NCBI RefSeq assembly: GCF_041154675.1
Contig: NZ_AP031322.1
Coordinates: 992,001-1,056,000 of the forward strand
Reading direction: 5' to 3'
Length of the DNA stretch: 64,000 bases
Source: Sulfurisphaera javensis
GTDB lineage: Archaea > Thermoproteota > Thermoprotei_A > Sulfolobales > Sulfolobaceae
Both the position numbers and the translations under genes were made by a program. The notes under the pieces were generated by a model. It was given only the letters and a program-made list of their open reading frames with translations, ran no database searches and was not told where the DNA came from. This document shows positions 30,056-40,016 of the stretch, in pieces (within the stretch, counting starts at the first letter, position 1; each line of letters begins with the position of its first letter).

Positions 30056-30202
30056 ATGACATCAACATTAGGATTAATTGGATTAGTGAGTTACTTATCT
30101 AGAAATATAAAAGATAATCCTTTACCATACGCAATAAAAATCCTTTCTACCTACAACAGATTTGTAAAGAGTTTAGTTTCATCAACGCTTACTCCTTATT
30201 GA
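30056..30202 (+). other. 48-codon open frame inside degraded toxin-antitoxin region
   Basis: An ATG frame with no recognised motif, starting after an AIEEFKSG-like out-of-frame string. It is probably part of the same decayed region rather than a gene. The complete stretch 29726-30433 has no intact gene. Confidence 0.25.
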
Positions 30203-30362
30203 TGTATACTATAACGCTACGAATATAACTAAAGAAGTTACATTACGAACATTAGAATTGCTTCATATTACTTATGCTTCAAGCCGATAAATTCCTAACT
30301 GCAGATATTAAAGCTAGGACATCTTGCTTAAGAGATAAGATAGATTCGAAAATAATAGATTA
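30203..30362 (+). pseudogene. Remnant of a PIN-domain toxin (VapC type)
   Basis: Frame fragments LIDVYYNATN...TLELLHITYAS and, after a frame change, ADKFLTADIKAR...DSKIID with a stop at 30360-30362. The order matches the C-terminal part of a PIN ribonuclease (the second acidic helix and the TAD strand). It follows the antitoxin remnant in the expected VapB-VapC order. Confidence 0.5.
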
Positions 30363-30433
30363 ACAATGTTAATTATCTTTTGGCTTAAACATTAGGAAAA
30401 ATATTTATTTACTTCCTTCAACAAGCTTTCCTT

Positions 30434-30679
30434 ATGAGAAAAGAAAGGATCACGTTAATGCAAATACTTGATCCTAAATATCGTTTCAATCTAACATTAT
30501 ACTTAGAAAAAGGGTTCATAAAATTCAACAATCTTACAGTTTCACAACTCTCCTCGTTGATATACCCTTATTTTAAAAAATATCGAGTGAAAGAAGCTGG
30601 AATTGAAGGAGATAGCGCAGTAGTAGTATTAGCTAAAGGTAACAAAAGAGTTTATTTAGAGATCGAAATTATTAACTAA
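30434..30679 (+). CDS. Small hypothetical protein upstream of trmO
   Basis: 81 residues, no membrane segment, ending in a beta-rich stretch (EGDSAVVVLAKGNKRVYLEIEI). Located 17 bases upstream of the TrmO gene and likely co-transcribed. No family recognised. Confidence 0.55.
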   Translation: MRKERITLMQILDPKYRFNLTLYLEKGFIKFNNLTVSQLSSLIYPYFKKYRVKEAGIEGDSAVVVLAKGNKRVYLEIEIIN

Positions 30680-30696
30680 TACTCTTATTTTAATTT

Positions 30697-31161
30697 ATGC
30701 TTAAGTACATAGGAATAGTTAAGGAAAATATTGAAGGAAAAGGTGTTATTGAAATTTATAAAGAGTTTGAAAATGGATTAATTAAAATAGAAGATTTTTC
30801 GCATTTAATCGTAATATCATGGTTAAATAAAGTAACTGAAGAGCAGAGAAATACTTTAATAGTGAAACCAAGAGGACTTCTTAAATATGGATTCAAGTTA
30901 GAAGAGCTTCCTGAAGTGGGAGTTTTCTGTACAGATTCTCCTCATAGACCAAATCCCATAGCTATTTCTATAGTTAAACTGATAAAAAGGGAGGGAAATA
31001 TTTTGTTTGTTGAAAATTTAGATTTATTCGAAGGTACTCCAATCTTAGATATTAAAGCGTTTACTCCAGCAAGGTGTCCAGAAGACGTAAAAGTACCAAA
31101 ATGGGTCGAAGAATTCGAAAAGAAACTAAAGGAAATTAGAGGAAATAAAGTACCTTTCTAA
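30697..31161 (+). CDS. TrmO-type tRNA t6A methyltransferase
   Basis: 154 residues of the TsaA/YaeB/TrmO beta-barrel family. TDSPHRPNPIAIS is the SAM-binding signature (usual form TRSPHRPNPIG), and ILDIKAFTPARC matches the second conserved block ILDIKPY. TrmO N6-methylates threonylcarbamoyl-adenosine 37 in certain tRNAs. Length is typical for archaea. Confidence 0.85.
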   Translation: MLKYIGIVKENIEGKGVIEIYKEFENGLIKIEDFSHLIVISWLNKVTEEQRNTLIVKPRGLLKYGFKLEELPEVGVFCTDSPHRPNPIAISIVKLIKREGNILFVENLDLFEGTPILDIKAFTPARCPEDVKVPKWVEEFEKKLKEIRGNKVPF

Positions 31162-31232
31162 TTATAAAGCAACATAATCTTTGATTTAAACAATGTATGT
31201 AGTAAGCTTACTAAAAGTGCATGTTAATTTTT

Positions 31233-31255
31233 CTTTTAAAGTTTTCTTTTAAAAG
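31233..31255. other. 8-bp inverted repeat after trmO
   Basis: CTTTTAAA and TTTAAAAG are separated by 7 bases. It may be a weak transcript-end hairpin. The 235-base gap 31162-31396 shows nothing else. Confidence 0.3.
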
Positions 31256-31396
31256 TAACACAATATACTGAGGAGCAGATTAAACAATGCTTAAAAAATT
31301 TACTTTAATAATACGCTAAGAGTTAAAAAGAATTCAACATAAAGAGATAGGAATTAGGCTAAAATAATTAAAATATTATGAAAGAGATTAAATCAT

Positions 31397-31678
31397 ATGG
31401 AAAACGTATTACCAGAATATGTGTATGATATTCAACACATACTTTCATTAATTAAATATAATACGAAATCAGATATAAAAGTAAATTATAACGATCCAGT
31501 TCAATTACAACAACTTTATGAATTCTTGGAAGATTTATTAAACATGATAGAATTCATGACTGCATACAATTTAATCAGACTAAAGGACAGTGAAGTGAGA
31601 GAATTAAAGGATAAAATAAGAAAAGATATGGAGTTAATCTCAGAAAGTATAGATAAACTTATGTACGAAAACGTTTAA
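31397..31678 (+). CDS. Small helical hypothetical protein
   Basis: 93 residues, acidic and predicted almost fully helical (QLQQLYEFLEDLLNMIEFM and EVRELKDKIRKDMELI). No motif. It precedes the radical SAM pair by 70 bases. Confidence 0.55.
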   Translation: MENVLPEYVYDIQHILSLIKYNTKSDIKVNYNDPVQLQQLYEFLEDLLNMIEFMTAYNLIRLKDSEVRELKDKIRKDMELISESIDKLMYENV

Positions 31679-31748
31679 CAAAGTTAATTATTTTTACACC
31701 TCATTATTTAGCTTATGAAATTTAAACTTTGTATCAAATTTATCATTA

Positions 31749-33898
<2,150 letters not shown>

Positions 33899-33919
33899 TT
33901 CGTTTTCAAACTATATATT

Positions 33920-34723
33920 ATGAAAATCTTCAAGTGGTTTTCAATTTCTGACTTAGCTTTAGGAACATGGAAAATGGGTGGAGGATTTTGGCAAGCAGAT
34001 TACTCTAATGATCAAAATGATATAAAAGCGATCAAAAGGGCAATAGAACTAGGAATTACCGCGATAGATACAGCAGAAATGTATGGAAATGGACACGCAG
34101 AAGAACTAGTAGGAAAAGCTATTAAAGACTTTAAGAGAGATGATCTTTTTATTATAACAAAAGTGTGGCCAAACCACGCTAGATATGAGGATACAATAAA
34201 ATCAGCAATAGCGAGTTCAAAAAGACTAGGGACTTATATTGATTTATATCTTCTTCATTGGCCTTCAGAAGTACCTATATGTGAAACAATAAAGGCATTT
34301 GAAGACCTAGTTGACAGAGGTATTATTAGATTTTTTGGATTAAGTAATTTTAAGTGGAAAGAAATTGAGAAAGCTAAAGAATGTTTAAGGAAATATGAAA
34401 TTGTTGCAGTTGAAAATCATTATAGTCTTTGGGATAGAAGTGATGAAGATACCTTAAATTATGCTAATAAAAATGGATTACTTTATCTCTCCTATACGCC
34501 AATAGAAAAAGGAAGAATAGCTAGTGACAAAATACTTGTAGAGATGGGAAAGAAATATAACAAAACACCTATTCAAATTGCCATAAATTGGTACATTCAA
34601 ATACCTAGCTTAGTACCAATAATTAAGTCAAGTAATGTTAAACATTTGGAAGAAAATATTGGAGCATTAGGTTGGAGTTTAACGAAGGAAGATTGGAATA
34701 AGATATCGGAAAGTTATAAATAA
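33920..34723 (+). CDS. Aldo-keto reductase
   Basis: 267 residues. The complete catalytic tetrad is visible: Asp and Tyr in DTAEMYGNGHAEE, Lys in ITKVWP and His in LLHWPS. An NAD(P)H-dependent carbonyl reductase of the short type; substrate unknown. It follows the radical SAM pair after 21 bases. Confidence 0.88.
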   Translation: MKIFKWFSISDLALGTWKMGGGFWQADYSNDQNDIKAIKRAIELGITAIDTAEMYGNGHAEELVGKAIKDFKRDDLFIITKVWPNHARYEDTIKSAIASSKRLGTYIDLYLLHWPSEVPICETIKAFEDLVDRGIIRFFGLSNFKWKEIEKAKECLRKYEIVAVENHYSLWDRSDEDTLNYANKNGLLYLSYTPIEKGRIASDKILVEMGKKYNKTPIQIAINWYIQIPSLVPIIKSSNVKHLEENIGALGWSLTKEDWNKISESYK

Positions 34724-34853
34724 AGACTATGAATAATTTGTTTATTCTATGTATTTTCGCACTTGAAGGAAGCAATTTAAATTATAATGATAAACATTAA
34801 ATAAAATAATTAAAATTATTACTTGATTAGCTGTTCCAACCTAATATAATTCG

Positions 34854-35417
34854 TCATTTTGGTAATGGCAAAAAAGACACAGCCAAAACCATAAGTATAA
34901 CTGTCAACGTTAGTATTGACATTCCTAAAACTGAATAAAACTTTAGTCTTAGCTGAGTTACTTTTATCTCATCAGCAACTTCTGGATTTACTGATTTATA
35001 TAATTTGAATAATCTCTCAAAGTTATGTGCTATAATTAATCCTATTGAAAATCCTATAATTCCTAAAATACCACCAATAAATATACAAAATCCCCAATCT
35101 GTAGATAAAATTATACTTTCTACTTCACTAATCCCACCCTCTCTATAATATTCTATCATATAAAATAAGAATTCTCCAGCACCAAAAACTATAGTAATCA
35201 TCCCTGTAGCCTCAATAAAGCTCATTAGTGGAGGAAAAATCTGGGTCATTAATTCATAGATAGAACCCTCTGAAAGTTTAGATAACCTTGGTCCAAAAAC
35301 ACCAAATATCATTACAGCACCAAAGTATATTAAAGAGAAGAAACCATGAACTACATTAAGTAAAAAAGAAATAGGTACTGCCAATAACTCTTCACCTAGA
35401 GAGAGTAAATTATACAA
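34854..35417 (-). CDS. Membrane protein, last gene of the soxL run
   Basis: 187 residues, four or five membrane helices, with an amphipathic loop (PEVADEIKVTQLRLKFYS). No motif recognised. The start overlaps the preceding gene's stop by 22 bases, suggesting co-translation with the other membrane proteins downstream of soxL. Confidence 0.55.
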   Translation of the reverse strand: MYNLLSLGEELLAVPISFLLNVVHGFFSLIYFGAVMIFGVFGPRLSKLSEGSIYELMTQIFPPLMSFIEATGMITIVFGAGEFLFYMIEYYREGGISEVESIILSTDWGFCIFIGGILGIIGFSIGLIIAHNFERLFKLYKSVNPEVADEIKVTQLRLKFYSVLGMSILTLTVILMVLAVSFLPLPK

Positions 35418-35791
35418 CCAGTTGAAGATATTATTGATATTAAAAGCGATAAAGCCATTATATATGAAAAAGCATAATTATAGGTAGCATAAAATGCTAA
35501 ACCACCCGCAGCTGCTAATCCAACAAATACTACTGTTATTAATGAAAGATAATACAAGTCTCTTCTATCACTAAGATAAGAAAGAGTAAAGAGTAATACT
35601 GCTCCTAAACCACTCAATATAGCTAAACTTAAGTGACTCGATAATAATGCAGCCATCCATGTTTGATTTATTGGAAATTGAGCGTTCAACATCGTTGCAG
35701 TACCTGCTATAAAAGTACCAATAAGTAAAATTGTTTCAACAACTGAGGAAATTAGTACAGGGGTATTTCGACTGGATACTGATTGCGTCAT
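35396..35791 (-). CDS. Four-helix membrane protein in the soxL run
   Basis: 131 residues from the ATG at 35791; a longer frame to 35851 is not favoured because it begins in the intergenic AT-rich DNA. Four membrane helices, few charged residues. No family recognised. Confidence 0.55.
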   Translation of the reverse strand: MTQSVSSRNTPVLISSVVETILLIGTFIAGTATMLNAQFPINQTWMAALLSSHLSLAILSGLGAVLLFTLSYLSDRRDLYYLSLITVVFVGLAAAGGLAFYATYNYAFSYIMALSLLISIISSTGCIIYSL

Positions 35792-35878
35792 AATTATCAA
35801 TTTATTATTTATGAAAAGGGAATAAATAAATATTTCGCTAAAATATTTCATTAAATAAAAATATATTAACTTTATTAT

Positions 35879-36298
35879 TTATTTTCTCATTGCATAAAAC
35901 ATGAGAGCTGAAGCAAAAACTACTGTAAAGACAAAACCGATACCCATACCTAAAGCATAATCTGGTATTACAAATCCACCAAAATAGAATAATCCTTCAA
36001 AAGCAGCTCCTAATACAGAAAGAATATTAAGAACAGCTAAAACTCTTAACACAGTATTATTAGCTCTAGTAGCTGAACCATACGTTGCAATAGCAAATAT
36101 TACTGCAAATGCAGCTGCATATATATGAGCTGTTATTGGACCACCCAATAACGGTAATTTAAATATTGCAATATCCATCCCAGCTATGTAAATGACAATA
36201 AGACTAGCCAATTCTGCTGCAGCCAATGCTGGAGTATACTGATTTTTAGAAAATTTTGATGCTAAAGAATTATATGTATCTAATAATGATTTCGCCAT
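35879..36298 (-). CDS. Four-helix membrane protein in the soxL run
   Basis: 139 residues from the ATG at 36298. Four helices with small-residue-rich faces (AAAELASLIVIYIAGMD, HIYAAAFAVIFAIA), which suggests tight packing in a complex. The single His lies in a helix (TAHIYAAA) and could ligate heme. Function unknown. Confidence 0.55.
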   Translation of the reverse strand: MAKSLLDTYNSLASKFSKNQYTPALAAAELASLIVIYIAGMDIAIFKLPLLGGPITAHIYAAAFAVIFAIATYGSATRANNTVLRVLAVLNILSVLGAAFEGLFYFGGFVIPDYALGMGIGFVFTVVFASALMFYAMRK

Positions 36299-36345
36299 GA
36301 TTAAAAATAGGTAAAAGAATTTAAAAAATTTTACTTCGAAAAACG

Positions 36346-36534
36346 TTAGTAGAAATCTTTGTAAAAAATCCAACCAAATGTTACGCCAGTTAGTATTATG
36401 TAAATTGCAGCCATAACAGCAGTAGCGTTCTCGACTCCTATTAATGAACTTAAAGCGTAATTCAATGGTAAAGATATTGCAATGAAGAAAAGCACAGTTA
36501 TGATTAAAAATAATAATCTAGGAGGTAATTTCAC
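36346..36534 (-). CDS. 62-residue two-helix membrane protein in the soxL run
   Basis: GTG start at 36534 inside a GTGA overlap with the preceding 46-codon gene, with AGGTGG five bases upstream as ribosome site. Two helices (LLFLIITVLFFIAI and AVMAAIYIILTGVTFGWIF). A longer frame to 36702 would read through the 46-codon gene in another phase and is rejected. Likely a small subunit of a respiratory complex. Confidence 0.6.
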   Translation of the reverse strand: MKLPPRLLFLIITVLFFIAISLPLNYALSSLIGVENATAVMAAIYIILTGVTFGWIFYKDFY

Positions 36535-36671
36535 AATAACCACCTTAATATCATTGGTAAAACGTCTTGGATCGGAGATGAATTCCAGAGTATAGTATAT
36601 ACAATAAATGCTATTAAGGCTGCTGTGGCTCCAAAGATAAGTAAAACCACAGCTAATCCTAATTTGTTCAT
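36531..36671 (-). CDS. 46-residue single-helix membrane protein directly after soxL
   Basis: ATG at 36671 overlaps the soxL stop as TAATG. The frame begins MNKLGLAVVLLIFGATAA, holds one membrane helix and ends ILRWLL. Size and position recall tiny oxidase subunits such as SoxD (about 39 residues in S. acidocaldarius), but no sequence match is claimed. Both flanking overlaps (TAATG and GTGA) argue that it is translated. Confidence 0.6.
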   Translation of the reverse strand: MNKLGLAVVLLIFGATAALIAFIVYTILWNSSPIQDVLPMILRWLL

Positions 36672-37651
36672 TATGAACCACCTTCAAAAGTATTTCCTTC
36701 ATTCTGCAAAGTAGTATAACAGTTTGTTACACCTTGTCCCTTCTTTAACAAGAACTTTGGACAACCAGTACTCTCATCATAGCCGTCTAAATATGCAACA
36801 CCTTCAAGATCTGAAGTATGGTCCATAATTGGTGGTGCATTAGGATTCATTCCTATTGCATAAAGGTAATCTGTTGAGGAATCCCAATATAATTCAACGT
36901 AAGGAAGAGGCCTAACTGTAGGTCCAGTTAACACAGCAGCACCATGCCAGGGATCATAAGTTGAGCCATGACAATCACAGTGAATAACACTTATAGCCTT
37001 AGCTTGCATGGCTGCTTGATATGCATCTGGCGGAATATAGTTTGGTGTACTTCCACCAACCTTAAAATACTGTGGAGGATAGAAATGAATTTCAGGTGGA
37101 ACACAGCCTAAATGTTGGCAAATTGCACTATAAGCTACAATGGAATTATAAGGACCTACACCCCCTGGAAAATGATAAGTTTTCCCAGTTTCTGGTATTA
37201 AAACTTCAGTAGGAGGAACAGCTACTGGGTTATTATTTTCATCACCCATGTTTAATAAGAAAGTTATATCTCCTAACATTGGGTATTCGAAAAGAAGTAT
37301 TTCTGGATCATTAACTGGTATTTTAGAAGCTTCTATTGGATTACCATTAGAGTCTACAATTATCATCCAAGGAAAACTCTTTAAATATATCTCTTGGGGA
37401 TTTAGAGAATTTATTAATGGTACAGCTGAGGCAACAGCAAAAACACCAATACCAATTAGTAATCCCTTTAAGAATGCCCTTCTTTCTGGATTTAAAGGAC
37501 CAACATTTTTCTCAGCATATTCATAAAGATATTCTCTTCCTTTTGTCATAAACTCTTTAGTGTCAAACCTTGTGTTTTTATTCCTCATTTTCCAAATAAG
37601 TTTCTTAGCAAATATAAAATCCTCTCTTTTTATAATCACTTTATCCTTCAT
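36671..37651 (-). CDS. soxL: SoxL-type Rieske iron-sulfur protein
   Basis: 326 residues from the ATG at 37651, 35 bases downstream of a TATA box; a longer frame (to 37708) would begin at the promoter. A cytoplasmic N-terminal extension, then RRAFLKGLLIGIGVFAVA as a twin-arginine-like anchor, then the Rieske ligands in CQHLGCVPPE and CDCHGSTYDP. The loop between the two ligand pairs is long, as in archaeal SoxL. It is divergent to soxABC, as in S. acidocaldarius, and probably pairs with cytochrome b SoxC. Confidence 0.9.
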   Translation of the reverse strand: MKDKVIIKREDFIFAKKLIWKMRNKNTRFDTKEFMTKGREYLYEYAEKNVGPLNPERRAFLKGLLIGIGVFAVASAVPLINSLNPQEIYLKSFPWMIIVDSNGNPIEASKIPVNDPEILLFEYPMLGDITFLLNMGDENNNPVAVPPTEVLIPETGKTYHFPGGVGPYNSIVAYSAICQHLGCVPPEIHFYPPQYFKVGGSTPNYIPPDAYQAAMQAKAISVIHCDCHGSTYDPWHGAAVLTGPTVRPLPYVELYWDSSTDYLYAIGMNPNAPPIMDHTSDLEGVAYLDGYDESTGCPKFLLKKGQGVTNCYTTLQNEGNTFEGGS

Positions 37652-37680
37652 GCTCTCTACGTGTTTTGAGTTATTTTTGC

Positions 37681-37690
37681 ATATATAAAA
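37681..37690 (-). promoter_or_regulatory. TATA box for soxL
   Basis: Minus strand reads GTTTTTATAT, centred 35 bases from the soxL ATG at 37651. Confidence 0.45.
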
Positions 37691-37876
37691 ACTTAACTCA
37701 TATATCATTTTTTCACTAAAATTAATTTATATATTAATTACAAATATAATTATATATTATTTATATTAAAAATCATTAAAATCTTTTACATTAAATAAAT
37801 TTTTTAGGTTTAGTTATGTATACTACGCTACTTTTTAATGAAAATATTGCAAACTTAATAGTTATTAAAAATAATG

Positions 37877-37884
37877 TTTTTAAA
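37877..37884 (+). promoter_or_regulatory. TATA box for soxABC
   Basis: TTTTTAAA is centred about 24 bases before the ATG at 37905, giving a leaderless or near-leaderless transcript. The 253-base gap holds both divergent promoters. Confidence 0.45.
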
Positions 37885-37904
37885 CTCTTTTATCTATTAT
37901 ATGC

Positions 37905-38432
37905 ATGAGAATAATGAGCTTCTTAGCTCACATTAAGGAACATGCAGAATTAGCATGGTTCATAGTAATGTTAACACTAGTAGCAATTTTCTCTGGTTGG
38001 AATATTTACGGAGTAACACACGGAACTAGCACAAGTTACAGATACGGATTGCCATTATTTTCTGGCTTACCAAAACAAGCACAACAAGCTGTAATCTATT
38101 TCAATTCTCATCCTCCCTCTGGGAAACCTTATGAAGTTATTAATGGCATATTAGTAGTTAACATGTCAATAACACAAACTACTGGTTACGTTCCAAACGT
38201 TATAGTAGCAAATACATCAGAGCCAATTGTAATAATTTTATACTCACCACAAGTGATTACTGGATTCTTTATGAGATTACCTAACGGTGTTGTTAACGTT
38301 AATGCTGTGCCCGGTACTCCTAGTTACATATACTTCGTCACTCCTTCTACTCCGGGTAACTATACATGGAGAGACCCGGAGTATTCAGCTTACAACTTCT
38401 CCTATTTCACCGGAACTTTAGAGGTGGTGTAA
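37905..38432 (+). CDS. soxA: SoxA, quinol-oxidase subunit II without CuA
   Basis: 175 residues. N-terminal helix (AWFIVMLTLVAIFSGW) and an outside cupredoxin-like domain. The region where CuA ligands lie in SoxH reads DPEYSAYNFSYFTGT with no Cys, and the whole protein has no Cys. So it cannot bind CuA, fitting a quinol-oxidising aa3-type SoxABCD complex. The soxB ATG follows the stop with no gap. Confidence 0.88.
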   Translation: MRIMSFLAHIKEHAELAWFIVMLTLVAIFSGWNIYGVTHGTSTSYRYGLPLFSGLPKQAQQAVIYFNSHPPSGKPYEVINGILVVNMSITQTTGYVPNVIVANTSEPIVIILYSPQVITGFFMRLPNGVVNVNAVPGTPSYIYFVTPSTPGNYTWRDPEYSAYNFSYFTGTLEVV

Positions 38433-40016
38433 ATGAGTTACGTTTGGACAATTTTAGATAAAATAACTATGGCAATAATAGATTTTGTTAATAAAGCTAA
38501 GAAAATAGTTAACCCAAAGGATACGTTATCCCTCTCTTGGTTATATTTCTTAGGCTCAGTAGCTTGGTTAATAATTCTTGGCACAGCTGCAATGAACCTA
38601 AGAACTTATTTAACTTACGACCAAAACTCTCCCGCAGTAGGTCCAATTTACTATACAATGCTCACTATTCACGGTTGGAGTGCAATGTTAGGACTAGTAC
38701 CCGATGCCGCAATTGCCATTATAATATTTTCAATATATAAATCTGGATTATCAGTAATACACAGAAAAGCCGTAACTGCTATGTTTTGGATTTCGAATCT
38801 TGCATTAGCATTTGCTTTATTTGGAGGCCCCGATACCGCCTGGTATATGTATCCTCCTCTTGCTATAGAAGATAACTCAGTATTCCAAGCATTTAGATTA
38901 TATCACGGTGCAATGATAGGGGCAGCTTATTTAGCCCTAGCATTAAATAGTGCATGTGGAGCAATTGCTACTCTAATACTCGTCATTGACGCTTATTTAA
39001 CAAAACCAAAGGATCAAAAAATCAACATATTTGCAGCTTATGGTGTAGCTTTCGCATTAGTTATTGCAATAACTTTACCAGCATTGACTGCTGCCGAATT
39101 ATGGTATGTAGCAGCTGTATGGTTCCCAACTATGGTAACTGTAAATCCACTTTTGTGGGTAATCCTATTCTGGTTCTATGGACATCCAGTAGTTTATTAT
39201 GTTCCATTCCCGCTATTTGGAGCATTATATTATTATATTCCAATTTATGCAAAAAGACCATTATTCAGTGAAAAATGGGCGAGATGGAATATTTTCTTAT
39301 TAGCAATAGGTTCAATGCTAATATGGGTTCATCATTTACAAACTTTCCCATTACCAGTTGACTTAAGAGCATGGATTACAGTCTCAACGCTCTTATTAGC
39401 TTCTGGTTCTGGGTTAACAGTCTTAAATTTGGGGCTAACTATATTGACATCAAAAGGTTATGATTATAAGGATCCATTAGGTTTAACATTCTTAATCGCA
39501 TTAATTGGTTTTATTATAGGGGGAGTTCAAGCATTACCATTACCTATAAATATCATAAATGGCGTAGTACACAACACTTATTACGTCGTTGGTCACTTCC
39601 ACTTAGTAATATGGACGCTAATATTAGTTGGATTTACTGGAGTCTTCCTTGATCTATTAAAAGCCTCTAATCCAAACTTAAACTTTAGTGAAAAAGCTAG
39701 AAAATTAATGGTTGCTGGATTAATAGTATGGGCTGTACCATTCATATCTGTTGGATATTTAATGAGCATAGCCGGTTATTTAGGACTTTTAAGAAGAGTG
39801 ATCGCTTACCCATCAATGTTTACTCCTTACATGGATGCAATGTCATTTTTAGCTGAAATTGGAATACCGGGTTTAGTAATAACTATAGCTACTGGAATAG
39901 GTGAATATTTGAGAACTTCTACTAAGGTATCAAGTTTAAGTTCACCTTTCTCTTTTTCTGGAACTATGGTTAAACAGTTAGGAGGTGATAAAAGTGGAAG
40001 AACCACAAAGAGTTAA
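38433..40016 (+). CDS. soxB: SoxB, B-type heme-copper oxidase subunit I
   Basis: 527 residues. Metal ligands: His80 (low-spin heme), His251 and Tyr255 (GHPVVYY), His300-His301 (WVHH) and VGHFHL for the two heme His residues. The Glu of GHPEVY is Val here, typical of B-family oxidases. About 12 helices. Start ATG directly follows the soxA stop with GAGGTGG as ribosome site. Confidence 0.95.
   Translation: MSYVWTILDKITMAIIDFVNKAKKIVNPKDTLSLSWLYFLGSVAWLIILGTAAMNLRTYLTYDQNSPAVGPIYYTMLTIHGWSAMLGLVPDAAIAIIIFSIYKSGLSVIHRKAVTAMFWISNLALAFALFGGPDTAWYMYPPLAIEDNSVFQAFRLYHGAMIGAAYLALALNSACGAIATLILVIDAYLTKPKDQKINIFAAYGVAFALVIAITLPALTAAELWYVAAVWFPTMVTVNPLLWVILFWFYGHPVVYYVPFPLFGALYYYIPIYAKRPLFSEKWARWNIFLLAIGSMLIWVHHLQTFPLPVDLRAWITVSTLLLASGSGLTVLNLGLTILTSKGYDYKDPLGLTFLIALIGFIIGGVQALPLPINIINGVVHNTYYVVGHFHLVIWTLILVGFTGVFLDLLKASNPNLNFSEKARKLMVAGLIVWAVPFISVGYLMSIAGYLGLLRRVIAYPSMFTPYMDAMSFLAEIGIPGLVITIATGIGEYLRTSTKVSSLSSPFSFSGTMVKQLGGDKSGRTTKS
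39981..39988 (+). promoter_or_regulatory. Strong ribosome binding site for soxC inside soxB
   Basis: GGAGGTGA, a full match to the archaeal anti-Shine-Dalgarno sequence, lies five bases before a GTG at 39994 within the end of soxB. It decides the soxC start over the earlier GTG at 39985. Confidence 0.7.

Noticed and set aside
37248-37526. Plus-strand frame of 92 codons
   Set aside because: Antisense to the soxL Rieske region.
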